DNA of 64,000 bases, taken from Acanthosoma haemorrhoidale (Eukaryota; Arthropoda; Insecta; Hemiptera; Acanthosomatidae). Within the stretch, counting starts at the first letter, position 1; each line of letters opens with the position of its first letter. The position numbers were made by a program, and so were the translations under genes. This document shows positions 48,225 to 59,925 of this stretch, piece by piece. The stretch is taken from NCBI GenBank assembly GCA_930367205.1, contig OV884012.1, positions 154,457,405 to 154,521,404 of the forward strand. The letters are read 5' to 3'. The notes below the pieces were generated by a model, which ran no database searches, had not been told where the DNA came from, and saw nothing but the letters and a program-made list of their open reading frames with translations.

Positions 48225-49145
48225 TAGAGCTATGCGATGAGTTTCCTACAAGACCCCAAACTGTGGCGCCACCCTGTACACTTTTGACGACATTGTCCTA
48301 CCCCTAAGTGGCCCGGGAAGACGACCCCCCTCCTCCCCGCAGCCGATGACAGAAGTCCTCCCCTCACCCATTTCCATATGAATCGGATGACCCTGGGCTG
48401 AGTGCGGAGATTGGCCACAGTGTCGGATCTAACGCCCTGGAATGATCTGCTTAGCCAGGCTGTCCCCTCGATCGATAGTATTAGGCATATTTACTATGTA
48501 TGCCGGCAGTAAGGTCCAACTCGAACAATGCGAGATTATTACAGCTTAAAGAAAATAACGGAGTATATAGAGTCAATAACAACTGTTAAAATTAAGAAAC
48601 AAATGTCCAAGTATTAATGAATCCTTCAAGGACCGACTTCCTATTGACACATATCGGTCTGTGAACTTCCTGGTGGAAATAAGGAAGTGGTCCACTAGCC
48701 CAGGGAGCTTACGACAGATTCAATCTCACAAATCATTGAAAGTTGGACCACTAGTTATGATACTACAGAACCTTGTAAGCTGTGTAATCAGGAGTAATCA
48801 CATGTGATTTGGTTCTGGAGACACACGTTTCATGTCCTTTATGCATTGAATTATATGAAACAAGCACTTTGGATGACATCAATATCCGGCCAAAACATGC
48901 TTCTCTATAAACAAGCTCAAGTCTTTGTTAAATTACTGGTATGAATTTAAGGAATGGTTGATTCTCCCATGGCCCTTTGAACACACCGTGCTCACGTGTA
49001 AGCTCTCTCGAACGCCTCGTGATTCTATATGCAATAACGGCGAGAGGGCGGGGAACGGGGGCCATAGCCCCAGGGTCCCGAAGGGGGCCGTGGATAACAA
49101 TTTTTATTGTTGTATTTACTAAATAAAGTTTTGTCAAGGTTCTTT
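48225..49145 (+). pseudogene. Possible decayed LINE 3' part
   Basis: Broken frame pieces include a CKLCNQE..SHVIWFW..H arrangement near 48770-48830, similar to the C-terminal zinc-binding region of R1/I-type LINEs. A GC-rich 3' stretch with hairpins (GGGGGCCATAGCCCC) follows, and then AATAAAGTTTTGTC at about 49122. The 48230-48418 minus frame is composition only. This is a suggestion, not a firm call. Confidence 0.3.
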
Positions 49146-49363
49146 CATTTCTTCAATAAATGGTAATTTCGTTAGTCGAATGTGAATCTAGGCCTGGTAT
49201 CGGTTTCATCCAACATATTCACAAGAGTTTTTCAGTGAGTTGAAAGATATAACAACAAGATAAAGTCTAAACAAATTATAAACAGTGGGTTAATGAGAAT
49301 TTTAAATGTTGTTGTTTTTTTTTTTGTTCTCTACAACACTTCAACTAGATTCAAAATAATAAG

Positions 49364-49630
49364 ACAACTTTATTATGATAAAATTACAATCTGTCTCATT
49401 TGGCAATAAGTAATTGTGATAAATGATCTCATTCATACCAATTTACAATTTCATTCACTCGCTCATTCATACAGTATTTACAAACAGCCCAGAGACCTCC
49501 CAAATCCGCATAGTTGTCACCTCCCTCGCATGCGAAAGAGGAAGCGGAGGCTTGGGAAGTCCCATACGCTCCTCCTTCAGCCGCGTCACCGGATACGAGC
49601 CAGTGGAAGCTGAGGAGCGCGAGGAAGCTA
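49364..49630 (-). mobile_element. LINE B 3' end, short
   Basis: Same structure as 45251-45497: A-rich tail on the left (ACTTTATTATGATAAAATT), GC-richer 3' region, truncated at about 49630. Confidence 0.8.
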
Positions 49631-50339
49631 CAATTTTATATTATTCACGTAACATTGAGTTTTTTTAATTTAACACCATGTTAATTTAACGGTTTAAAGG
49701 TCTAATAAAGATTTCAAGGTAAATATTCACTTTTCATTTCCAGCTAACCTTTGTCCTAAGTGCCTACTTATAAACAAACGTTTAGTATCGTAGGCGACCG
49801 CTCAAGCCTTTAAAGTTTAATATCAACTTTTATATTATAAAAACAACTTTTTAGTGATATTTAGAGTTTTTCCTGAAATATATTTTAATCCTTATTTTCA
49901 TTACCCTTATAAATATCGAAAAAAGCTCATTTTTCACCACGCTTCTTCATCGCCACGTCTCAAGAACAAGGCGCGGGAAGCTGATTTTTTGCGTGGTGAT
50001 TCTTCTAGCACTGTACAAGTGCAGAGAAAGATTCTAAAAGAATCGACTGGTTAGAGGTCTGAAATTGACCTAAAACCTAAACCCTTCGAATACTGTACAG
50101 GTGAAATAAATAAATAAAAAAAATGTTTCTGTAACGGTCTTGAAGATTTATACAGCCCCAAGCAAGGGTATTCAGCTAGTACGTAATATTATTTTTAAAA
50201 AACCCGTTAAAACCATTTTTACAGTAATTATTGAATGATTAATTTGAGTGATATGCAACACTTTTAAGACCTTCTTTTTAACTTGACAACTCCGCGACGG
50301 AAAAACAGTTCTCCGTTAGAGAAATGTTGCCTAACCTCT
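49631..50339. other. No gene seen
   Basis: AT-rich. A 66-codon frame at 49854-50054 ends in a polar C-terminus but is unrecognised. Confidence 0.4.
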
Positions 50340-50800
50340 ATTGATCAGTGAATATGCAGATATATGCAAATGAGAAGATAAAACTAGATTGGATTAGCGG
50401 CAACGTGTAAAAACAGTTGTCAGCTGTAGCAGCAGTAAATGAAACTGTGATTGAGTAGCAGCTATAACAGTCAGACAGTTAGCAGAGAGCTATAATCAGG
50501 CTAAAACAGCCCCCCTTCACACCCCCCCCCCCCGTTATGAGAGGGGGTCGTCGATATATCGCTGTATATTGTGGTCGTGGTTGGGGAGGGGGGGCCATAA
50601 AACCATAGGCTGTCTACTTAATGACACTTGTCGATAAATATGTGAGCTGTTGGCAACACTGGCGTTAATTACATCCAGAGCAATCGGTTTTATATCGGCA
50701 GAGAGCGCTCTAGTTGGGTTATTAAATGTCCCTCTCTAAGGAACAACAAGGCTTTTATGGCTTATTGTAGCCACCAGTCAATTTTAATGTTTATTTTCAA
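50340..50800. promoter_or_regulatory. Candidate regulatory block
   Basis: A mixed-composition stretch. It has an ATATGCAAAT octamer-type site (50362), a CAGCTG E-box (50422), a long C-run at 50520-50533, a GTTAATTACATCC homeodomain-type site (50663) and a TTTTATGGC site (50754). Not coding and not repeated here. The motifs are short, so this remains a hypothesis. Confidence 0.25.
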
Positions 50801-51049
50801 ACTATTTAAATGAGTAAAATTTCTTGAAATACTTCAGTTTAGGACATTCTGCATTGAAACACTACGGTAATGACAATCCACATTCAATTCATGTTAAATT
50901 TATTCTCAGGCCTGTTCTACTCTAAGGTGCACCGCTTTTTAGTCACCTAACTGAAGTAACAGTGTGCTTCACTAAGATTTTGAGCTGCCTACGGTGGATG
51001 AGTTCATTCGACATATTATTTTTTTTTTTCCCCAAATCCCCTTAAAAAA

Positions 51050-51400
51050 TTTACAAAACTTTTATTTACTATAGATTCTTAGGTGAATCTATTTACATAT
51101 CACACTTTATATGTCCTGTACCATCGGTACACTCTATACAAGGTCTGAATCGACATAGAAGTTATGTAATCAATACAAGTACAATGATACACAATGTACT
51201 TGGCTTCATTGACAAGACTCTACAAGGTGATGGCGCTCACCTTTTAGATCACAACAAAAGAAAACTTAAAAAGTAACTTACATACTAATCGACATATCAA
51301 ATTCTTTGACTCGCTGCAATACATCGCCCACTCCGTTTCCCCGTCCAGGCAGGAACGCTCTCGGATTAAGTTAGTATGTAAGTTGGTTTTAGAATAGTTC
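51050..51400 (-). mobile_element. LINE A 3' end
   Basis: Minus-oriented 3' UTR with hairpin AAGGTGA/TCACCTT at 51224-51243, then a short coding-end segment (TTTGACTCGCTGCAA) up to about 51340. Beyond this the match fades; a GGAACGCTCTCGG block relates it to 37330-37370. Confidence 0.65.
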
Positions 51401-51589
51401 ATAAAGTCCCTTATGTAGGCATGATTCTTATTTTTTAAGTTTGAGAGCTAAGGAAAAAAAAAAAAGCTTATGTAGTCATGCATCTGCGCATAGCAGAATG
51501 AGGAGAAAACTGTCAATTCCTGTTCATTGATTTTGTTCATTTTTCACATATTGTATTAAATTAAAGAAGTTTAGGGGGGGGGACCTTAT
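51401..51589. other. LINE C-type tail relic
   Basis: Contains AGTTTGAGAGCTAAGG followed by an A-run at 51440-51468, resembling the end of LINE C. The remainder is unassigned. Confidence 0.35.
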
Positions 51590-51770
51590 GTAGTATGAAG
51601 GTGAGCCCCAGCACCTAGTGTAATTTATCACTTACCTTATAACATTTAACCTTAGTCAGAGATAGTCTTTATGTCAGAAACTGCTTAAAATACATAGCAT
51701 GCAGTAAAAGGAACCGTCTGCTCCTTATTGTATATAGATTTAATTGTTAAAAAGATTTAAAGTTATAGGT
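51590..51770 (+). mobile_element. LINE A-related 3' UTR fragment
   Basis: Hairpin AGGTGA-GCCCCA-GCACCT at 51599-51616, close in sequence to the 43090-43283 element (both continue TAGTG). It lies inverted to the copy at 51050-51400, 350 bp away. Confidence 0.5.
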
Positions 51771-51956
51771 TATGAAAAAAAAAATTGTTAAATTTATTTA
51801 TGCCTCTAATTTTTAAGGTTGCGAATACTTCAATTGTATACGTTTTTTATGGTATTTTATAATAATTTATAATCAAACCCAATATCAAAAATTTTTCAAA
51901 AAGATATGGCATAAACAGCAGGTAAGTAAAACACAGATGCCGCCTTCTATCAAGAG

Positions 51957-52028
51957 GCGATGGTGGTGTAATGGTGAGCATAGTTGCCTTCCAAGCAGTT
52001 GATCCGGGTTCGATTCCCGGCCATCGCA
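51957..52028 (+). tRNA. tRNA-Gly(TCC)
   Basis: A complete 72-nt cloverleaf: acceptor stem GCGATGG with CCATCGC, D-arm, anticodon loop CTTCCAA with anticodon TCC at 51990-51992, T-arm CCGGG-TTCGATT-CCCGG, and discriminator A at 52028. The TTCGATT T-loop and D-loop TGGTGAGCA fit the internal pol III promoter. A T-rich stretch (TTATATTTT) follows within ten bases and can act as the terminator. No CCA is encoded, as in eukaryotes. Confidence 0.96.
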
Positions 52029-53389
52029 CTTATATTTTGCTGTTAATTATTTTTATCCTTAATGTACAAATTAGTTATAAAAATATTTTTTTCCTTCGCT
52101 GTATAATAGACATTTTAAAATAATTAATAAGTGAAATTAAATCTCAGAGATACAATTAATTCATCGCTTTTATAATTTGCAGTTATATTTTTTTTTAAGT
52201 TTAAATGGATAATATTTTTGCCTACAAAAAATATTGAATTTCGCACGGCAAACCTGAGTTGTCTAAATTCTAAGATTTCACCTGTAGTTAACTACACCTC
52301 TCAATTCATATTATTTTTCTTTTTTTACAAACTACAATTTAATATAATACAATCTTCATTCTGCCATAACTCATTGTTAATGCTTCACTCCTGTTGCTTT
52401 TAGAATCATGCCTCGACTATCTGCTACTAATAGATATTAATATTTTTGTATTTTATTTGTCTGGATGGTTCCGTTTTATTACACGTTAATGCTAAAAATG
52501 AAACCTCTTCCATGAGAATTAATGGTGGGTCATTAATAAATTAATTAATAATAATACTTCTCATTTAGAAGTAGCGCTTAGATGGTGTTTTGGAACGTTA
52601 AACAATGTTTTATTCAGATACTTAATATTGTAAATTAATTAATAATATGTATCATTGGTATTCAGTGAAGATTTTTCCACATTGATAAGGCATGAATTTT
52701 GGATTTTTTTAAGTTAAACGTAAGGAGGGAAGTTTGGCATTGTAGAAGTGGCGAAAAGTAATGAGGTTTCGGTCAATAAAACTGACAATAACGAAACTCT
52801 TAATATTGTGAGGCACTGATCATGAATTTTTATTTATGGCTAGGTAAATAATGAGTTATTTTTGTGTGTGATTTGTTTTTTATTAATTTAATCAATATGA
52901 ATTATTACTTAAAAATTTATATTAATTTCGATCTATCCTTTACAGTCTCTTTTAAAAATAATAAGGAAACTTCTGTGTAAGCCATCTGAATTAAACACTG
53001 GAAGAAACCTCGTCCATAATAATAAAAAGAGAAGTTGATTTGGTTGGTCGTATTTCCTGGCCGTTAACTAGTAGTTAAAAATGACAACATGCACCACAGC
53101 CCTTAACTGTAGGCAGTAAAGGCACAACTGCGGCACTAACTGAGAAGATGGCACCAGCTACGATCTACATAGGGCAATTAGTTATATTAACGACTGTGTA
53201 GGGAGGGTTCCGCTCCCGAGGGAACCGGCCATTTTTGTAATTGGTTTACGAGCGTCTTATCTTGTAGCGAACCGTTTAAGCCTTCGATGCTATCTGCGGT
53301 AGAGTACAGTGTGCTGTTGTATCTGCTATGCCGGTCTTGCTCCAATCTGCTCTCTGATTCATCTTCTATGACAGCTGACATAAAAACGC
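52029..53389. other. No gene seen
   Basis: AT-rich up to 53080, then moderately GC-richer. The frame at 53187-53381 (-) is unrecognised. Confidence 0.45.
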
Positions 53390-53600
53390 CCGGGAAAAAA
53401 TGGGCGGGCGCGGGAAAGATTTCCCTAATGGGCCACCAACCCCGATCCGACCCGTGCGATGTTTTTGAGGGCAGTTTGTTTTTTTTTATTGGTACAATGT
53501 TTTCCGCAATAAGGGCGCTATCTGGACCAGCCCTTGCATATTTCTCTGGCCAGTTCGCCCGGAATACTAAAAACTTTATATAGTGCTTAACTGATTTAAA
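53390..53600. promoter_or_regulatory. Candidate regulatory block, CpG-rich
   Basis: CpG-rich with GGCGGGCGCGGGAAAG, an ATTGG-type inverted CCAAT (53489), TTTCCGCAATAAG and TTTATATAG at about 53574. It may be a promoter, but no coding exon is linked to it. The 98-codon plus-strand frame over it is unrecognised. Confidence 0.3.
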
Positions 53601-54264
53601 ACTGCGGCCGGTCTGCCAAGTCCCTTAGGGTCACCCTTCCTGTCTGATAAATGACGGTGTTGTAGTGGCAACATTGTCACTGTATATGAGGGGGGGGATC
53701 CAAAGACAAATCAATAATATATTTATACGAAATATTTCAACGTTCCTCAATGTAAGATACATGTTCGATCTGATCACGCTCAAGTATAAAATGTCATGAC
53801 ATACAACAATACGAATGAATATGTAGATTGTTTTTATTAGATTTTAACTATTTATTGAGTGTTAATCAAGAGGCAGGGGACTATTTTACTATGTAGTAGA
53901 TTGTTAATAACATAAAGGTTTCTTTATAACTGAAAATAATTTACATGTATATTTTCAGTGTGGTTTATTCAATTATACCTAACAAATCCATCTATCTTAT
54001 AGTTTTAATTTTTTTTACATTAATTTATATTAATTTAACATTAATGCTTCGTTATAAACAAATATCTCAGGTTTGTTATTTTAGTGAATTTGTTGTATCA
54101 TTTATTCCTATCTTTATATTTGACATACTGTATCTCATAACATTAAAAAATATATTATATACAATTTTATTTTGTATTATATTTTCAAACGAACATAATA
54201 ATCAGCATTTATATTGGGGTGTTTTTTGTCACGGAAAAGCCTTAAAGACCGCGCGAATATCATT
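53601..54264. other. No gene seen
   Basis: AT-rich. The frame from 53945 is hydrophobic because of its AT richness and runs antisense into the LINE fragment that follows. Confidence 0.45.
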
Positions 54265-54497
54265 ACTTTCGGTTCATTTCTTGTTTTTTGTTTTTCCTTT
54301 CCTTACATTTTTCCCTCATTATCTCTGCGTGCTTTTGTTTTCTTTCTTCTGTCCACGCGACTCCCTTTTTCGATTTTTTCGTTCCCACAAGAACCTTGAT
54401 TTCCCTTAGTCTTTTCCTATATCTTTCTTCGTCCTGACAATCCTGGTCCGTTATCCCTAGTCTTTCAGTTTCTTCCTTCATCTGCTTGGTATTGTAC
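54265..54497 (-). mobile_element. RTE-like LINE 3' fragment joined to LINE B
   Basis: The minus strand encodes MKEETERLGITDQDCQDEE and KKGVAWTEERKQKH, as in 10927-11480. At about 54498 it changes within one frame to the LINE B block (FHSNLSNHPNP). The two families are normally separate, so this is a junction, either a nested insertion or a template switch. Confidence 0.8.
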
Positions 54498-54745
54498 ATA
54501 CCGGGATTTGGGTGGTTGGATAGGTTACTATGGAATTTCATGTACTTGGAAGGGATGAGTTCGAGAATGTAAGGTATATTAAGATCGTTACGAAGGGTTT
54601 TGTTGCTGAGGTAATAAGGGGCATTTACTATTGTCCTCAGGACTTTTGATTTGAAGGATTGGATATGTCATAAATATATGTGAAGAACACGCCTTGAGTC
54701 ATCTTATTTCTTAATTTTAAAATCCGCCACGGATGAGCTGGTCGG
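54498..54745 (-). mobile_element. LINE B internal fragment with unrelated right flank
   Basis: LINE B reverse-transcriptase coding region (to about 54660), followed by a sequence (CATAAATATATGTG, CGCCTTGAGTCATC, CGCCACGGATGAGCTGG) also present next to the LINE B copy at 56340-56435. Confidence 0.7.
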
Positions 54746-54867
54746 CGGTTATTAATGTAATTATATAATAATGTAATTGTTTTATTATAGTCATAGTGTT
54801 AAATAATGCCTGAATATGCGTATTGCGAAGAGATTCAAGCTTTATTTAATTATTTACAGTGAAAATA

Positions 54868-55686
54868 TCGGACTATTTGTAAGGCTACTATTGTTGATAG
54901 ACATACAGACAGACACAAGGAGTAGGCCTCGTTCCTGTTTCAAAGTAAAGCCCTGCCTACGGGCAATTGATTCACCTACGATTATACAAACCCTATATAA
55001 ACAAGTTTTATTTGTATCCTCCCTCATTTTTTTAGCGAGCGCCAAAATGTGAAAAGTCCCCCCTCCCTTCCTACTAGACTAAACCCTTAAAAGAACCAAA
55101 ATCTGTACAACTTTCAAAAATACCGATCTGAACACCTCGCAAGGCTCTTCTTAAAATTGTTAATTCTGAGTAATCAGTTTTTTATTCAACGCCGCGAAAA
55201 AAAAAAAAAATTGATCTCAGAGATAAAGGATGAACTTTATCGATGAATTATCGTCGAGATTTAATCCTATAATATCCTATTAGTTCGTCCTATCAGAGCG
55301 AGAGATGGCTATAGGAGGATTCACTCCGGAGGCAGATGTAACCCAGTCGCAGCGCAGCTGAGCCACTCAAGAGGGTCACCAACAGTTTTTTAAGCCTTCT
55401 TTATTACCGCACTTTCCCATCAATAGTAATTTCAAGCCTATCTGAGCACAATCCTCTTTGGCCAACTATCAAAACAATATAATCTGTTTACGCGGGGGGG
55501 GGGGACTTTTCACACTTCGGCGCTCGCTAAAAAAATGAGGGAGGATACAAATAAAACTTATATAGGGTTTGTATAATAATAGGCGTATTAATTGCCGAGC
55601 CCGTAGGCAGAGGCTTTACTTTGAAACAGGAACGAGGCCTACGCCTTGAGTCTGTCAACAATAGTAGCCTTACAAATTGTCCGATT
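54868..55686. mobile_element. Element with ~200-bp inverted arms
   Basis: Left arm 54868-55065 and right arm 55494-55686 are inverted copies, with the order CGGACTATTTGTAAGGC, GGCCTCGTTCCTGTTTC, CAAACCCTATATAA, TTTGTATCCTCCCTC and AGTCCCCC preserved. The two arms have several indels. The 430-bp centre has an A-run (55197-55211) but no protein. TATA-like boxes at 54993 (left) and about 55559 (right) face the centre. It could be a non-autonomous transposon or two inverted solo LTRs. Confidence 0.75.
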
Positions 55687-55837
55687 GGTCGGATATTGTA
55701 AAGAAAATAATAATAATTACTCCAAAAACAAACAAACTTGTTTTCCATAATAGTGTTTCACTTTACTATGAGGTAATACTTATTTAACAGAGAAGAAGAA
55801 ATACAAAAAACAAATATTTGTCATAAGTATTAAAAAC

Positions 55838-56435
55838 AACTTTATTATGAAAAAAATTACAATCTGCCTTATTGGGCAATAAGTAATTGTGATAAATGAT
55901 CTCATTCATACCATATTAACAATTCTTCATTCACTCGCTCATTCATACAGTATTTACAAACAGCCCAGAGACCTCTCAAATCCGCATCGTTGTCACCTCC
56001 CTCGCATGCGAAAGATGAAGCGGAGTCTTGGAACGTCTGACGCTCAGGACAGGATTGGAGAAACTGGCCATTGCCAGGATTCCCACTGTTACGCATTTAT
56101 AGCAGGTCACGAGGCCACTGCCGTTTCAGTCTCTGAGGAGGGAGGATTATAGGGATGAGTGGTGCAGTGCAATGACTGTGCTAGGGAATTAGGGTGGTCG
56201 GATAGGTTACTATGGAATTTCATCAACTTGGAAGGGATGAGTTCGAGAATGTAGGGTATATTAAGATTGTTATGAAGGGTTTTGTTGCTGAGGTAATAAG
56301 GGGCATTTACTATTGTTCTCAGGACTTTTGATTTAAAGGATTGGATATGTCATAAATATATGTGGAGAACACGCCTTGAGTCATCTTATTTCTTAATTTC
56401 AAAATCCGCCACGGATGAGCTGGTCAGCGGCAGCA
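55838..56435 (-). mobile_element. LINE B 3' end with the same right flank as 54660-54745
   Basis: A-rich tail left (ACTTTATTATGAAAAAAATTAC), GC-richer 3' region, reverse-transcriptase end to about 56340, then the CATAAATATATGTGG and GCCACGGATGAGCTGG flank. The shared flank shows the two loci come from a common chimeric ancestor. Confidence 0.75.
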
Positions 56436-57289
56436 CAGTAAGGCGGACAACTGAATGTCGTGACTAGAGATTATAGAGAGAGCGGTGAAGTGTAAAGTGA
56501 AATTATGAGTTGTGTAAAGTTAAAGGGAGGAATTAAAGAGTTATGAAAGCACAACATTTGAAATAAAGGCTTTAAATGTTGTTTTATAATATGATTTAAT
56601 CTTTCTGGATAATCCGTTGATGTAGTTAGTGCTTTTTCTGTGAACAAAGATTCAATAGCGTTTCTCTTTGAACGAAAGGCCATACAGATAAAACCACATC
56701 CTATTAATATATAAAAAAAAAGGACAAGAACCTGACTACATAATTAGTAGTTCAAAAAAAAATAATAAAATAAAACCAAATATATTATTTATTATAGAAA
56801 ATTTATAATAAAGGCGATTTTCCAGGATTCATTTCCTCCTCTTGTAACTGTAGCTCAGCAAAAGGTAAGCCCCCAATAATAGCGTTTTCAATCAAACATA
56901 CAACATTTTACACAATTGGGATACAATGTAACATTCTGTTGGCTACTGGGGGATTGTGCTATAGCAAAAAATTGACTTTCTTGCCAAACGTGCCCTTTGA
57001 AATGGTCTCAAACACTAACATCAAGTTAGTAGAGCGCTCTTATGTTCACGTGTCATTTCTATTTTATATATCGTTCACATTTGTGATTCTATTCCACAGT
57101 TATGAATTGGTTAATAAAGAAAAATAAACAGGTTTAATACGTGTACCAATCCTTTTTTTTTTTTGTGGAAAGTTAACATTATTTAGTCAATCTAACATCT
57201 TTTCATACCAGGTGTCATGGAGACCACTCTTCGCCGGAGCATATGAAACAACGGCCCAAAATTTTGTGCTCCTGGGGTTGTAAATTAAT
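56436..57289. other. No gene seen
   Basis: AT-rich; frames at 56471-56683 and 56939-57127 are unrecognised. Confidence 0.45.
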
Positions 57290-57900
57290 CCATTGCTGAA
57301 ATTCAGATACGTTATAAATATTAATAGGGTTTAAGTGGGACAGATGAAACTGTTAATTACAGGCTCAGGGTTAATTAATCACACCACTGGTGGCAGGGTG
57401 TTTAATTAAAAGTGAAAGATGAATGGAACTAAGCCGCCTGGAGGCCTGCGCTCCTCAGGAGAGAGAGAGAGAGAGGAAGACGCAGATAGGGAATATGTCA
57501 CAGGAGGAGGAAACGAATGGGTTCTAACCGCGATGGAGAAGGAATAAATAGGATTTAGGATCGGGGGCAGAACAAATTAGCGGTAAATTAATTTTCATTT
57601 CGGACCCTTCCTCCCCCCCCCCCCACTCTACGCCATTGTGCCGGACCGAGGACAGACAATAAATCCAGGATGAGCCCCTCTAATCCGACAGAGAGTACGC
57701 CTCGGGCCAAGGAGCTATGAAAAAATGTATAACAGCTCTGGGGCTTGTGTGGGCTTAACTCGCATGGGAGCTCTCCAGTCCGTACAGCAGGTCCACTCCT
57801 CGTTTTCCGCTTGTGGGCCCCTGGAAAAACTGCGGGTGAAAAAGTGCTCGCCGGGAAATTATCTCCTTCCTGAGCTTTAATGGACGCACGAAATCGATTT
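57290..57900. promoter_or_regulatory. Candidate regulatory block
   Basis: Contains TTAATTA/TTAATTAA-type homeodomain sites at about 57352, 57371 and 57401, around a CACCACTGGTGGCAGGG segment. A short GA tract (57459-57477) and a CpG-containing part (57600-57870) follow. The 107-codon frame on the minus strand (57588-57911) is unrecognised. Non-repeated here, and inferred only. Confidence 0.3.
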
Positions 57901-57960
57901 AAGAAAAACAAAAAAAAGGAACATTAACAACAGTTTGGAAGATGTTCAATTCATTTCGAG

Positions 57961-58850
57961 ATTTATGATAAAATTACAATCTGCCTCATTGGGCAATAGG
58001 TGATTGTGATAAATGCTCTCATTCATACCATGTTTACAATTCATCATTCACTCACTCATTCATACAGTATTTACAAACAGCCCAGAGGCCCCCCAAATCC
58101 ACGTGGTTGACACCTCCCTCGCATGCGAAAGAGAAAGTGGAGTCTTGGAAAGTCACCCACGTTGCTCCGTCAGCTGCGTCACCGAATGCGAGCCAGCGGA
58201 GGCTGGCAAAGAGCGCGAGAGCCACATACATGATTGGATAAACTGGACATTACCAGGACTCTCACTGTCACGCATTTATAGCAGGACACGAGGCCACTGC
58301 CGTTTTAGTCTCCGAGGAGGATTATAGGGATGAGTGGTGCAGTGCAATGACTGTGCTAGGGGATTAGGGTGGTTGGATAGGTTACTATGGAATTTCATGA
58401 ACTTGGACGGGATGAGTTCAAGGATGTGAGGTATATTAATATGAAGGGTTTTGTTGCTGACGTAATAAGGGGAATTTACTATTCTTCTCAGGACTTTTGA
58501 TTGAAAGGATTGGATTCGCTTGATGTTCGCCTTTTTTGGTGTCCCCTGTAGCTCTATTCCATATGTCCAGAATGGCTTAAGTATAACTTTGTAGATTAGT
58601 AATTGATTTTCTATTGAGAGAGGGGATGTCCTTTTAAGTAGTCTGTACAGTTGTCCAAAGCGTCTGTTTAGGTCTTGTCTTTTTAGCCTCGTATGTGGGT
58701 TCCAGGTCAGCCGTTTGTCGAGATGGAAGCCTAAGTAACGTACTAACTCGGATACAGGGAGAGGAATAGAATTAAAATAAACTAGTGGACCAGACTTGAG
58801 GCACAGGACGAAGGTAATGTGGGAACATTTTGCTTCATTAACATTTCGAA
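57961..58850 (-). mobile_element. LINE B, ~890-bp copy
   Basis: Tail left (TATGATAAAATTACAATCTG), complete 3' region and reverse-transcriptase C-terminal coding up to about 58850 (blocks corresponding to PIWTYGIELWG and the further upstream region are readable with indels). 5' truncated. Confidence 0.8.
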
Positions 58851-59234
58851 ATTACTGCACTGAGGTGAAACAAAATATCAAAATAAATTAACTAACAATT
58901 AGAGGTTAACGGGCCCAAGACTTCACCAATAGATCCAGAACAGCCAAGTAATTAACAGGGGTGGTTGGCTAGCAACCATTATCCTGAATCTCAAAGGTAC
59001 GCTTAGTACAAACACCATTATAAGCAGTATAATATGTAGCGAATACTACAAGTATATCTCAATGAGTTAGTCCGTGCCCTGGATGACCCGGGGCCGTTGC
59101 CTGGGCACAACACAGTGTGTTAGCTCCGAAGGGACTTTCCCAACTGTTCAAAAATGTAGACATTGGTGGAATGTATTGAAGTATCTAAGTTAAGTGGATT
59201 GTATGGTTTTAATCCCCGTCCTCGTAACGGACCT
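58851..59234. other. No gene seen
   Basis: Mixed sequence with a GC-richer spot at 59070-59130. Not assigned. Confidence 0.4.
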
Positions 59235-59555
59235 CGTGTCCTATAAAACGATACCTAGAACCGCCACCTGACATGGAATCCAGTGTTTAACACTATGATC
59301 CCACCACCATTCCCGCATCGATGGCGACAGACTGTCGGGGGAAAATTAGGTTAAGAATTAGTATGTAAGTGAGTTTTAAGTTTGATCAAAAAGGTGAGTC
59401 CCATTACCTTTATTAGAGTCTTATCAATGAAGTCAAGTATATTGTGTATCATTGTACTTGTATTAATTATATAATTTTTATAAAATAACAAAAACTGTAT
59501 ATAATGTAGCGACGCTATAGGAAATACAAAAATAATTTGTAAATAGATTCGCCTG
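59235..59555 (+). mobile_element. LINE A 3' end, first of a tandem pair
   Basis: Coding end (AATCCAGTGTTTAACACTATG, CATCGATGGCGACAGACTG), stop region, 3' UTR with hairpin AAGGTGA/TTACCTT at 59391-59410, and TGTAGCGACGCTATAGG at about 59506. It ends in TAGATTCGCCTGA at 59555, where copy two begins at once. Confidence 0.8.
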
Positions 59556-59925
59556 AGACACATCAAGTTTTTTTACTCGTTGCAGCACCTAACCAACCCA
59601 GTGTTTAACACTATGACCCCACCTCCCCTCCCGCATCGATGGCAACAGACTGTCGGGGAAAAATTAGGATAAGAATTAGTATGTAAGTTAGTTTTAAGGT
59701 TGATCAAAAAGGTGAGCCCCATCACCTTATTAGTCAGTTCAGTCAAGTCATGTAGAATGTATATCATTATACTTGTTTATTCATTATATAATTTTTATAA
59801 AATAACAAAACCTGTATATAATGTAGCGATGCTACAGGACATATGAATCTGATATGTGAATAGATTCGAATGAGAATCTATAATGAATCATTTTGTCATT
59901 TTTAAGGGGATATGGGGAAAAAAAC
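59556..59925 (+). mobile_element. LINE A 3' end, second of a tandem pair
   Basis: Starts further upstream in the coding end (GACACATCAAGTTTTTTTAC), then the same order: CATCGATGGCAACAGACTG, hairpin AAGGTGA/TCACCTT at 59709-59728, TGTAGCGATGCTACAGG at about 59823, and the GGGGATATGGGG-A-run tail at 59907-59924. Confidence 0.8.

Noticed and set aside
53945..54409. 154-codon hydrophobic frame that looks like a membrane protein
   Set aside because: The first half is AT-rich DNA (Ile/Leu/Phe/Tyr from T-rich codons) and the second half is antisense to the RTE-like LINE fragment.
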